Source: Setaria digitata
Taxonomy: Eukaryota; Nematoda; Chromadorea; Rhabditida; Setariidae
NCBI GenBank assembly: GCA_003640385.1
Contig: RCAB01000024.1
Span: 124,001-188,000 of the forward strand
DNA length: 64,000 bases
Direction of reading: 5' to 3'
This document shows positions 1 through 11,469 of this stretch, piece after piece; position 1 is the stretch's first letter; every line of letters begins with the position of its first letter. A model generated the notes under the pieces. That model saw nothing but the letters and a program-made list of their open reading frames with translations. It did not search any database and was not told where the DNA came from. A program made the translations under genes and the position numbers.

Positions 1-1683
1 ACTTTTCCCATTTCGTTACTAACAACTTATTCTCCTATCATGTAAAGCAGTTCCTTTTCTTTTGCAACTTACTATTTGGCTGATATTTCAGCATATCATA
101 ATTCTTAGCGCGTTTTAGCCAGGTAGTAAGACAAGGGGGGCACTTTTGAAAAAAATGGCTTCCTTTTTTTGACAGTCTCGCAACCAAGAATTAATATCAA
201 GTGATTACGAATTATTTCGGCACTACACGACGCATCTGCCCGCGATAAGCAATAAGGCTTACAAGGGTCTCCTACAATAGCAGCATTCTTATCATGTTCA
301 TATCGCAAGCTCTTGCTCCTTACTCACATCGTCTGTATTTATTCTTGCTTCATTCAGTCTAGTTCTTCAATTAATCTCTCAGTTACCTGCTTCGATTGTC
401 CTCTGTTGAGGAGAGATAAAGGATTGCTAACTCTGAAGTAAAGACTCTGTGCTAGATGTTCCCGCACCCCTCCTAAGCCCGATTTATCTCCAACTTTTCC
501 TTCTACAAGACGCCCACGGCGAGGTGTCATCTGCTCTTCATGCTTCGTCCCTGCTTACCAAACGTTTCTGTCTCCAATCTGTCACACAGCAATCAGTCTT
601 CTCTAAGTCTGAACCTCATTTCTCACAAGATAACATTTTCGGTTCGGAGACAAGTAGCGGAAAGATTTATGTCGTGTGCATCCCTGCACCTTATCCAAGC
701 GTCTGCGTACGTGATTGGATAAGAGTGAGGTCACGTCAGACTTGTCCAGGATGCATCGTTCTGATCTCCTGGCTTCTTCGCACTAGAGTTACTCTTTCCA
801 CTTCTGTTTATGTATGCTACTTTCTCTATCTCCTCACTAGTTATTCATTGGCACTTTAAGATCATACATTTACGTGTGGGTTGAAGTGGATTGTGGGATA
901 AGCCATATGTATGATGTAAAATTCTCGTTTTCTTTTTCTTTTTTCTTTTTTTTTAATATCAAACACTTGATGGCGTGAGGGACGACTTACTTGACACAGT
1001 AATGAGCTAAAACTGTTGTATTGTGGTGAATTACGATATTATATCGATCGTGCCTCCCTTACACGTGAAATGATACTGACTGATGTGAACCTTTTCTTGT
1101 CTACATTCTTTATATTCTCTCTCTGAATATTTTTGACTAGCAGATGTACTGGAAACTTTTCCGCTTATACAATAAGGCTGTGGTCATGTCAAGCGTTTTG
1201 GTATTTTTGTTACTATTGCTCGAACAGATATTTAAGAAAAGATATGTACACGAGATATTTGACGGCTTGATGCTTGATTCGCTTCTATTAAAATATTGTG
1301 TTGTATATAAAGAGAGTCATTCCAGAAAAAAAAGACTTTCCCTACCTTCAGCACTGGATTCAGTTCTTGGCTGTTCATATCAAACTGTACCCCTGTTTTC
1401 CAAGTTGCACCTATCACCACTGATAGGTTTATGTCAAAAGTTCACTTTAGTTTAAGAGGCTAAAATCTCATGTTGTAGTTCTTTCAACAATTTTATAGGA
1501 CATTTAATTGTGGTTGTCATAAAGAATTAGTTCGTTTATTTGATAAAGAAATGTTTAAAGCCTTTAATTGAACTTATTTCATTAGAAATTGTTTGATTGA
1601 GAAATTGATTCCTCACGGCATGCTTTGGATGAATTGGTAACTTTGTATTTACAGTAATTTTTGTTGACTTTAAGGAAAAATTT
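1..1683. other. Upstream region of rab-5, no gene supported
   Basis: No coding exon can be supported here. The longest open frame (449-859, plus) has no ATG at its start and no recognisable motif. A possible spliced-leader acceptor (pyrimidine run ending in AAG at about 1674) lies roughly 10 bases before the rab-5 start codon. The region is presumably promoter and 5' flank. Confidence 0.5.
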
Positions 1684-3759
1684 ATGGCTGGGCGAGCGGC
1701 GATGCGTTCTGGAAGCGCAGGTGGTCCAAATAAAACTTGTCAGTTTAAGTTGGTATTATTGGGTGAAAGTGCGGTTGGTAAGTATTTTCGGACTTCATTA
1801 TTACTGTGAAATTAGAGACGGTGATCCCTAACGCATTCTTCAATGTTTTCTTCACTTTTCAAAGCAGGAATGGTTAGATTTTCAGGGAAGTCTTCATTGG
1901 TACTAAGATTCGTAAAGGGGCAATTTCATGAGTATCAGGAATCAACAATTGGCGCTGCGTTCCTCACGCAGACTGTTTGCCTGGATGATACCACAGTGAA
2001 ATTTGAAATATGGGATACTGCAGGACAAGAAAGGTATCAAATTTGAATTCACTTCCCATTTACTCCCATTTAATTCTGCATCTTTTTTCTTTTTAAGTAA
2101 TAAATAAAAGTAAAGGATGTTTGGAATGCTGTGTTTTGTACATCTATTTCAGCTCATTTTGAATCATAACGGTGTTATAATTCAGTTTCAATTCAGAGAA
2201 CAAAGTCCATATTTTTCTATTCGTGAGATGAGAATTTAGAAATAACTCTTATAGTGATATGGCTCATTTTTGATATGATTTACTTAAGTAGAAATTTAGA
2301 TCAGTTTTGGAGATTCCCCTGAATCGTCTTTAGTTCATTGCATAACTTATCAGTTGTTGATTTATAAAAGATTAATAGTAGTAAATGTTTGAATTTTTTT
2401 TTTGATAAATGTTGTTGCTGAAATTGATAATTTGTTTTTTTTCCAGATACCATTCCTTAGCACCGATGTACTACCGCGGAGCGCAGGCGGCAATAGTTGT
2501 ATATGATATTACAAACCAGGTGATTTCGTAATACTATGAGAATCACATATGTTTCTAATCAGAGCTCTTAATAGCATTGCAAGCACAAACTAATAAAGAG
2601 CTTATTACTGCTGCATGTTAAGCATAAATAGGTATTCATATTTTCAAATTTTTAGGTAAAGTGTAACTTTATATTATTGCTTGACTTTGCGGGATTTAGT
2701 GACGTTGGTTATATACTGTGTCTCTGATGTAGTTATTATTGGTTGATATATACGGAAAACACCTTAAATTCAGAATGCGACTACTATATGAATTAGAGTG
2801 ATGCTACAGTGGTTATTCTAAACATAGCGAGTGACAATCTACTAGAATTATCAAAAAAAACGAAGAAATTTTATGTGAAAGTTAAACTTCTAAATGGCTT
2901 ATATAAAGATTAAACCTCGTTCCTTGACTCGGTAAGGGAAGTATCTGCTAACAATGCTAATACATAAGGTTCAAGTTGGCACGTCTTTATTTCCCTAAAT
3001 TTGGATATGATGCCCTACAGTACGGTTTTAATCCGTGTTTACAGGAATCATTTGCAAAGGCGAAAAACTGGGTAAAAGAGTTGCAGCGGCAAGCTAGTCC
3101 GAACATTGTAATTGCTTTATCCGGAAATAAAGCTGATCTTGCAAATAAACGAGTCGTTGAATATGAGGTTATTTGTATATTTCCATACTTGAGTTTATGT
3201 TCGTCATTGGCAAAAATGAATAATTTCGTAATCATTTTTTTTTCTTTTGGATTCCTGAATATGGTGTGGTATAGGGTTCAGTTGTCGAAAAGCTTGTTCA
3301 TTGGATCTTTTGTTTCTCACCAGCATTGTTATTTGCTTATTCTACAAAGCATTTGTTAAATTGGTCATGGAAATGAAATTTTTTGCAATAAGGTAATTGG
3401 ATATTGATTTTAGAATTTTGTTTTTTTTTATATAACTGCTTTAAAAAAAAAAAAAAGAATTACAGGAAGCTCAGGCATATGCAGAAGACAATACCTTGTT
3501 GTTTATGGAAACATCGGCAAAAACAGCAATGAATGTAAATGACATCTTCCTTGCAATTGGTGAGCTTTGCATTTGATTTTTTTTTTTTTTGTTGGTGCAT
3601 TTTTCTTAACTATCTTCAATATTTATGGTAATTGCAGCCAAGAAACTACCGAAAGGTGATGGAAGTGGTGGTGGTCCTTCGGGACGTGGTCATGAAGGAA
3701 TAGATATTGGCCAGGAGGGTCAAGGTCAAAGTGTAAGCTCTGGTTTATGCTGTAAGTAA
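1684..3759 (+). CDS. rab-5: RAB-5 small GTPase, six exons, 217 aa
   Basis: Early-endosome Rab GTPase that controls endocytic vesicle fusion on the cytosolic face of endosomes. Exons: 1684-1777, 1886-2033, 2447-2519, 3045-3167, 3466-3559 and 3638-3759; all introns are GT-AG. Visible motifs are the P-loop GESAVGKS (27-34), switch I TIGAAF, WDTAGQE (74-80), NKAD (133-136) and ETSAK (161-165). The tail has a Cys-Cys pair (215-216) for double geranylgeranylation, followed by one Lys. The Ala after TIGA and the overall sequence fit Rab5 rather than Rab21 or Rab22. The start is the first ATG after a likely trans-splice acceptor; length and order of motifs are typical. An AATAAA at 4436-4441 may end the transcript. 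It is the first of four same-strand genes. Confidence 0.96.
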
Positions 3760-5093
3760 TGCATTCAGAGTTATGTGCATCACTGCAGACAAACAATAAC
3801 AAAAACCCATTTTGCTCGATTCTTCGCGAAGAGTGAGCAGCAACTGCTGGCCTCAACAAACATCAGCCTTTTATTATCACTGATCCAGAAAGTCTGATAC
3901 ATATTTTGCAAATTTTCGCGTTCTTTTCAAATATACGTTTCAGAGCAGATCCGAGGAGGCATTATTTCATTGTTGGTGCTCTGATTTTTCAATTTATTCA
4001 AATGCTGCACTTTGAAAACTGTAACCTTCCTTCTAGATCACTATGAACTATCCATTCGTATGACTTTTTGGAAATTGTATGTCTACTGTTTTTTATTCAG
4101 ATTTAGGTCTCAGTAAAGGTTACGTCTGTAATTTGGGATCCTCTCAGTTTCATATAAAATATTTCCTGTTTTTTTCCTTTTATTTTCTCCAAGAAATTCT
4201 ATGGTCAAGATTATAGCCTATGTGGAGTAAAGTAATCCTTAAAGCTTCTTATATTATCAAACATTTAGTATCCTGTACATCTTAAGAATGACCAAATGTT
4301 TCTGGAGTTTGTAGACTAATCATTAGTGATAATCCTGGAACTAATTAAGCTTTCATTTCTTTAAAAAGAGACAATTCCTAAATAGCTTCATTTTTCTTAT
4401 TACATTCATCATGCCCAGATGTTCCAGTTATTTTCAATAAACATTTTTATTGAAGTCTAGTAAGATCTAGGCAACTTTTAATAAATTTTTCTGAAAACTA
4501 TTTTTCTAAACTTCTGTTTACTTTTCTTATCCATGACTTTAATCTTAGATTTCTAACCCTAAAAAATTGGATTTCAACGGTGATATTCTTTGTGCATGTT
4601 ATGAAAAATGGGGATTAAAGAGAATGATTTCTTAACATGAGAATTACCATGTTTTTCATGCTTAATTTGAGTTGTCTATTCCAACTGGTGTTGTGATCAT
4701 CATTTTACGAACATTATATATTCTGAACTCAAATAAAAAGTGCTCTGATCTTAGTCTGCCTTTTCATTTGCTGCAGTCTATTACTATTTTCTTACTTTGT
4801 TCTTTCTGCTCTGTAAGTACGGTACGTATTGTTTATTTTGCAAGCGAGACAACTTGAAATCTTACATAAGCTCATTCTAGATTAAAATGACAAAGTTAGA
4901 AATAGATAATATTTTTCAAGATTTTTAGAATACAGCTACAAACAGTATCTACTATCTACTCAGTACTTCTCGTGAATCAGTCAAAAATTTTTTGCTTTTG
5001 ACTGAAGTGTCAGGAACTAGAGGAACTTTAATATCGTATTAATCTTGTCTCATTTTTCCTTTTGTTTCAGTATTACTTGAGGACGACTGTGCG
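3760..5093 (+). other. Intergenic, rab-5 3' flank to E2 5' flank
   Basis: AT-rich spacer holding the rab-5 3' UTR (AATAAA at 4436-4441) and, at its right end, a strong TTTCAG acceptor at about 5070, 24 bases before the next start codon. That acceptor suits a trans-splice site or a 5' UTR intron. No coding exon seen. Confidence 0.5.
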
Positions 5094-6554
5094 ATGTTTT
5101 CGGGGGTATCTAGTGAGGGACAGTTTAGGATAGCTACTCGCAACGCAGAGCGCAAACATACTGTCAGAGATGAACATCCTTCGTTTGAAGCAGCAGTTAG
5201 TTCTCTTTTTGATATGTGTGATATGTTCCATGCACTTTGGAAAAATTGTGGTTTTAAGGTGCCTCTTTTGATGGTTCAGATTCTTCTCAATTTTTCTTTT
5301 CTTTCTCAGTTTCTGGGAAATTTCTTTTATTTAAATGTGGTGTCTGATAATTTTATCAACCTAGTGAAGACATTCATTCCTGTGATATTCAACTACGCAG
5401 TTCACTGTAGAAAAGTACTTGCAGACCAAATGTGCAGTTTTCGTTTGACAGAGATTTGAATAAGTCATTTTTGAAATAGTTTTTTGTCTTTTGCATCTAA
5501 TTTATTATTTAATTGGTTTTCGAGCCAGTTTATAATAGAAAATAAAAATTAAGTAATTATTTATAAGAAACTGTGGTATTTTCCAGGGCAACATTGAATG
5601 GAAACAGGGCTTTTGGGATCCACGTGCAGTTGGTTTGTCAGCCAATTCCACGACAACAAGTGCTCGAACTGTTCTAAGGCTAACTAAGGAAGTATAATTA
5701 TTTATATTTCTACCTTCATTTCTCTCTTTAGATGGGTAATGTTTTGAGCAGTTGTATTGTTTTACGTTTATATCCTTTATTCTACAGATGAAAGAGCTTA
5801 AGAGAAACCCCGTGAAACACTGTCGGGCTGCTCCAAGGGCTGATAATATTCATGAATGGATTGCTGTTATTAATGGGCCTGAAAATACCGTTTACGAAGG
5901 TGGTACTTTTTTCGTGCAGATGTTTATGCCGCCAACATATCCTTTCAGTTCACCCAAAGTACTTTTTATATGGTGATATTCATCAACTTGAATGGTTTTA
6001 TGTAGAAATCCCGAGAGGTAGTTTAAAACGTAACATCTTTGATTTCTTTTCGTCGTAGATAAACTATCTTGCACTTAGGCTTAGGATCAAATTTTTCTGG
6101 ACGTTGCAGGTGCAATTCCTAACAAGGATATATCATTGTAATATCAACCGTCACGGTGTTGTTAATATTGACATCTTGCGTGATAGGTGGAGCTCCTCGA
6201 TGACAATTGCAAGAATTTTGCAAGAAATAGTTGCACTTCTCTATGATTGCAAACCCGGTACATTTCATATTTTTCTACTTTTTAATTCAGAATTTATATG
6301 CCGATCCGGGATGCATTCGTTTCATTGGTGAGTGTAGCGATTTAATTGGTTTTGAACATAAGCCCCTCTCTTATTAAGGAAACCAAAGAACTTACGATGG
6401 TTGCTTTTTTATTTTCAAACTAGCACATAATTTATCCATATAATTCATATTTCTAGAAAATGCCTTGCTTGAGAAGCTCGCAGAACAGTATATAAACAAC
6501 CGAAAGGAATTTGATGCAATTGCACGGGTGTGGACATTACGATTTGCTCACTGA
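5094..6554 (+). CDS. UBE2E-like ubiquitin-conjugating enzyme fold lacking the active-site Cys (pseudo-E2), 207 aa
   Basis: Exons: 5094-5195, 5587-5691, 5788-5958, 6110-6257 and 6457-6554, all GT-AG with matching phases. About 70 N-terminal residues precede a UBC fold, as in the class III UBE2E enzymes. The stretch TRIYHCNIN (about 132-140) and the end of the fold match UBE2E closely. At the catalytic position, where UBE2E has Cys in G-V-I-C-L-D-I-L, this protein reads G-V-V-N-I-D-I-L: codon AAT at 6164-6166, residue 145. Cys codons differ from AAT by at least two bases, so a single read error is unlikely. The Asn of the HPN-type motif (here HCN) is kept. The protein should be unable to form a thioester with ubiquitin. 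It may act like UEV proteins as a non-catalytic partner, or be a decaying duplicate; intact exons and phases argue against a pseudogene. Confidence 0.88.
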
Positions 6555-7334
6555 TCTCTGATATGAATGGATCTCAAAATTTATGTCATCCTTTAATTCA
6601 GAAGAAAGTTTCTGATTGAATTGATGAGACGGCTTGCTTTGTTTTCTTGGATATGTATTTCATTTGCCTATCTCCCTTACCTTTTAAGAATTTTTGAACG
6701 TACGTTGGCCACTTGCCAGTACTATATATCCAAAGGTAAATTCTGCTGTTCTGTTTTTGAATTCCGGCAATTCTTGGAGTCTGTGAAGTGGTTATCCATG
6801 ATACAGTAATTTTTGTTTTGACATAGTGAAATTTAATATTTCTTTGTTATTTCATTGCCATGCTATTAGTCTCTCGCAATAAACTTGGCTTTTAGCATCT
6901 TTTGCAATCTCAGTTCTGTTATTACGTCATTCGTTCATACTTTTATGCAGTAGATGGAAGTAATTGAAATTGCCAGCTTCTTTGTTCAGTGTGCTAAGTG
7001 AATGGAATGATTTTTCGTGTCTTCAGGAAGTGGTAATCGTTATACTATTTCATGAAATATGTACGATACATTCAAGGTCGATGTTCCGACCTGGCCCTAA
7101 TGTAGATATGAACTTTTCCCTTTGACCTAGCTAAGCAATAAGGAAGAGGAGTCGGTATTTTAGACCGTCAAACTGGGCATTTTTCTGCGGGATTTGCGGT
7201 TGACGGTTCATCTTGGTCTTTAAACTTGCAGTCGTCTTGATTTCAGTGTTAGAAATTTCAGATATTTGTACAAACATTTTGTGGGCTGTTACTTCATTGT
7301 GTTCAAGAAAATTTTGAATTATCAAAAATAGCGA
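6555..7334 (+). other. Intergenic spacer between E2-like gene and NMNAT
   Basis: No supported exon. An acceptor-like ATTTCAG at about 7260 precedes the NMNAT start codon by some 75 bases and could receive a spliced leader or close a 5' UTR intron. Confidence 0.45.
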
Positions 7335-8400
7335 ATGAATAGTCTGGAAGGAGCACGAGTAGCTCTTTTGGCATGTGGTTGCTACAATCCGCCAACAATT
7401 ATGCATCTGAGGATGTTCGAAAGTGCTCGTGATTTTTTAGAAGTTCGCTACGGTTGTGAAGTGGTTGAGGGAATCCTGAGTCCAGTTGCTGATTACTTTG
7501 GGAAACCTGATCTATTGCCTGCAATGCACAGGCAATTATCTTTTCAAATTTTTGTAATCTTCAGGTTATTTACAGCGATTTTTTTTTTGGTCAACGAAAT
7601 CAGCAAATTTGCGACCTGGAAGCCCTGTTTGTCAGATTCCTGCATTTCATATTATCTGATGTTGGCATTAGCTCATTTTTTTAAGCTTCAAAGTATTCCA
7701 GGTATAAGATGTCGGAATTAGCTGTAAAAAGTTCAACTTGGATTCGAGCTGATCAGTGGGAATGCACTCAGCAACAGTGGACCAGAACACTTCTGGTTTT
7801 GGTACATTTCAAGAAGATGTTAGATCGAAAATATAATGACACACGATTGCGTTTGATGTTGTTGTGTGGTGGTGATGTCGTGGATTCATTTAAGCGAATA
7901 ACACCATCGGGAGATTATCTTTGGGATCCTTCTGATATTGGTGCAATTATACGAGACTTTGGTAAGTGTAAAATTAAAGTTGAGCAGAACTGTTTAATTT
8001 TAGAACATATGATAAAAATAAAAAATCTACTTTGATAATTACTGAACTTCATAGATATGTAATCTTTTATTTAATCGTTTTCTACTTTTCCAACAAATAT
8101 TGTGGTTACATTTCCGCTGTCAGAGTAAGTTGATTCATTGCAGGTTTGGTAGTACTCGCAAGGCAAAATGCAGAACCAATGAAGACTTTGAGTCAACTGG
8201 GCTATAATGGTCCATCATTAGCGAATGTGTTTGTTTTCGAAGACACCGCTTTACCTAATGATATTAGCTCTACGCGTTTACGAGCTGCAATTCGACGTGG
8301 CGAATCGATCAAGTATTGCACCACAGATTCGGTGGTGGAATATATCAGAAAACACCAACTTTATCGTGTTAAAAATAATCAGTCATCAAACTGTTCGTAG
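7335..8400 (+). CDS. NMNAT: Nicotinamide/nicotinate mononucleotide adenylyltransferase (NMNAT), 237 aa
   Basis: Joins NMN (or NaMN) and ATP to make NAD (or NaAD), the last common step of NAD synthesis. Exons: 7335-7531, 7702-7961 and 8144-8400. The nucleotidyltransferase signature GCYNPPTIMH sits at 15-24 and the C-terminal ISSTRLR ATP-binding motif at 193-199. The family sequence around PAMHR then M-S-E-L-A is contiguous only if intron 1 begins with GC (AG/GCAATT at 7532). A GT site 33 nt downstream (7565) is in the same phase and would insert 11 residues. Intron 2 is GT-AG. The length is close to the short animal NMNATs, and no targeting peptide or long linker is seen. Confidence 0.95.
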
Positions 8401-9936
8401 TAAGTTGTACTTAGATTGCTGTATTTCTCCGTTGTCCTTTTGTTCTACTGTCTTGTATGGTAATATTTTTACTGTGCGTAAAGAGAGAGGGAAAGAATTT
8501 ACTTATGAATTAAAGGAAGTTATTTATTTTGATTTGACTGGTCTTTATTGATTTCTTCACTATTTATTGAGCTACCGGCACTAAAATGTGAGTGTTTTCT
8601 GAACAAGAGATGTCCATTTTATTATTGATTCATTCAGTATTGTTTCAGGAAAATTGACATTTAATGAGGTAATTTCCTGCTCGAAGTTTTTTATAGCTTC
8701 ATCAGCTTTTGACTCTAATATTATAATCTCTGCTATTCTTGTCAGGTTGTTTAGTCTGACCAAATCTCATGTCTTTCAGTTCCATCTCTTCGAATTTGAG
8801 ATTTTCTTTTTTCTATTTTGCTGCACTTAATGGGTGCTATTATCGATATAAAGTGTTTTTCTTAATTAGGAAAATTTCCACCATTTTCAGTCGACATGAA
8901 TGAATGAATATGGGTTTTTTTTTTTTTTTGATATTTTGGGCCTTCTCACTTCGCACGTTTTACCTTCTGCAACACAAGTAAGATCGTTTTCAGGAAATCT
9001 GATAACACAATGCACTGTCTTTATATGACTGTTAATTTATGCCACCAAGTGGATTGACAATTGTTTCAGGAGTTTTTTTTTTTTCTTTAAATTTGCTAGT
9101 TCCTACGTTATTGATGCATTCTACAGTTAAGTTAAAATGGCGGACAATTTTTTGAAAATTTTTTTATTGTACCTACTTCTCAGAAAAATACGGGTTTTTG
9201 TCTTTTTCAGTCCATTCAAAAAATTTTTATTGTTTCACTTTGCCGCAGTGCTCACTACTTAATTTTTGTCAGCATTTTTAAAGTGCTGTAACACATTTTC
9301 TTTTTTTTTTTTTTGATTTTTGTAAATGACTGTCTTATATTTGAATTAAATTTGTTAAGCATTGTCTAATTTGTCATAGTTTTTTTTCAACTGATGGTTA
9401 TAGAATAAAGGTTATCAAAAAAAAAAAAATTATGTAGATTGTGTTCATATGCCCATCTTGCTGGTAATTATCAATTAAATATTCTTGATATATTGCTATT
9501 GTTTTTTTTTTTTTTTTTTGAGACAATAAATAAATCTTTCATGTTATTCATGTTGCTTAGAATATATTCGCCATTCTGGATTTTCCTTACCACTTTGTTT
9601 TCCTTTCTAGATGCAGTTATCGTATCTTTTTTATACAGATATTTGCTAAAGTATTCATGAGATTTATTGTCAGTGGAAACTGATTTCACTGTTGCATCAT
9701 TAGATTTACAGTAATGCCTGATTCGTTTTAGGTTTGAGGAGACAGAAGGTACATTGGTCACAAAGGTAATTTGAAAATGCTATTTTTTGTTTAAATAAAT
9801 TTACCGGGGTTGACTGATGCTCGGCATTCCCAATTAGTCGGTGTTGTGGTTTTAGTTGCTTTAAAAGTCGTTGATAAATTTTCAGATCTTGTAAGTTTGC
9901 CGTTATAGTTTGGTTACTTTATTTGCTTTCAGGTGT
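8401..9936 (+). other. Intergenic, NMNAT to prefoldin 3
   Basis: Very AT-rich with many poly-T runs of 10-17 bases. Open frames on the minus strand (for example 9471-9761) owe their length to lysine- and asparagine-coding A runs and are not convincing. A TTTCAG acceptor ends at 9932, immediately before the next gene. Confidence 0.5.
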
Positions 9937-11469
9937 ATGTGGGATTGCGCAGTTAATACAATGGAGGAAGAGGATGAATTCGTCTCAAACCTTGTAGAAC
10001 AGGGTGTTCCTACGGCTGAAGTGATGGTTAGTGAGAAATATTTTATTTGATATGAAGTAGGAAATCCTGTTTTGCTGTTGTCTAGTATGAATACTAGTTA
10101 ACCTCTTCTATATGGCATAAATTAAATTAATTAAATTTTAAGATTTAGTGATCTTATGCACACTTACTTCAGGGTAGTTTTTTTTTCCTTTCTTTCTGAA
10201 GCTCCACTGAATAACTGATTCAAATTTGGAAAGGAACAGGAGGGTGTTACAGCTTAATGTTTTCAAGTGCACTAAGGGAAGGGAATTATCGTGAAAAAGT
10301 TCTACAGTTTTGAAAATAAGTTAGACATCTCTAGCAGGAGATGTGCCTTTGTTATGTATCATTTTATATTTTTAGGAAGATGTTGGGGCTTACTTGAAGA
10401 AAGAAGGTAATATCAGCATAGAGGAAGGCATCAAACGTTTAGAAGCAATTTACAGGAAGTACAAGCAGGTTGAACAGCAGTTGACTGAGCAGAAATTACG
10501 GTATTTCATCATTTTGTTTGACATGTAGATAAAAAAAATGGTAAGTTGGATGGATAAGTAAAGAGAGAAGCTAGAAACTAGAATAATTATATAGAATCTA
10601 TTAATTTCTAGAAATACTTCTCATTGGAGCTTCAATTGTAGAAGCTGCGTTCTAGAAAGTTTCCCTTTTTATTATATTGCCATGGCTTTTTAATTCTAGA
10701 CAAAAAATTAAGTATCGCTGTGAAGTCTCGGATAAACTTTCTTGAATATATTTAGCACGTGTTTCTTTCTTTATAGATTAGTTTCGAAACTTCCGGATTT
10801 GAAGAAATCAGTCGAGGTTGTTAATCATTTAGAAGAGAAATCGGTATTTTGAAACTTCTACTTCATTTCGCTTTGGTTTCATTTTGAAGACTGTTTTTCA
10901 AGTAGAACTTGGAAAAATTTTTTCTGTTAGCCATCTACTCTTTAAAGTTACTATCTACTCTTTATAGCTTTTGATTGTCTTATCTTTCAGAAAAAAAGTG
11001 AAGCTTTGGAAGTGACACATTTGCTCAGTGACCATGTTTACCAGCGAGTAAAAACGGATTCTCTTGATAAGGTAGTTAAATATAAGTACATCTACTGATC
11101 CACAGAAAATGACTTCAATCTGGAAATTAATTTAGGTGCTTTTATGGCTTGGTTCTAATGTCATGGTGGAGTTCAATCTGAGTGAAGCGCGGCGTATACT
11201 AGAGGATAATTATAAAAGTGGCAAGTGCTAAGTCTCTGCATTTTTCATCCCATAATTTTGTTGCAAAACACATTTATTATCACAAAATGTTTTTATTCAA
11301 TCCTTTTTTTATATCTATTGATTTTTATTGGCTGCAAAATATTCTAGCAAGTGATGGAGTAACAAAATACGATAGAGAGTTGGCGTTCCTGAAGGATCAA
11401 ATAACAACAACGGAAGTCAACATGGCTCATGTTTATAACTATGGCATTCGACAAAGAACGGGACGATAA
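9937..11469 (+). CDS. pfd-3: Prefoldin subunit 3 (VBP1 family), 189 aa
   Basis: Alpha-type subunit of the hexameric prefoldin chaperone that passes unfolded actin and tubulin to the TRiC/CCT chaperonin. Exons: 9937-10026, 10376-10500, 10777-10843, 10991-11071, 11136-11220 and 11348-11469. The coiled-coil arms flank a central beta-hairpin region (V-L-L-W-L-G-S-N-V-M-V-E), and the C-terminal helix has the family's TTTEVNMAHVYN. Two in-frame starts exist: 9937, four bases after a TTTCAG acceptor, and 9961, with the better Kozak context. Starting at 9961 gives 181 aa. Intron 5 appears to start with GC (GTG/GCAAGT at 11221), which gives the same spacing as human VBP1. A poorer GT donor three bases upstream would remove one residue. 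Confidence 0.93.

Noticed and set aside
449..859. 136-codon plus-strand open frame upstream of rab-5
   Set aside because: It starts with GTG, not ATG, has no recognisable motif and lies in probable promoter sequence.
9471..9761. 96-codon minus-strand frame between NMNAT and pfd-3
   Set aside because: Length comes from A-rich lysine/asparagine codons opposite poly-T; no motif, no homology recognised.
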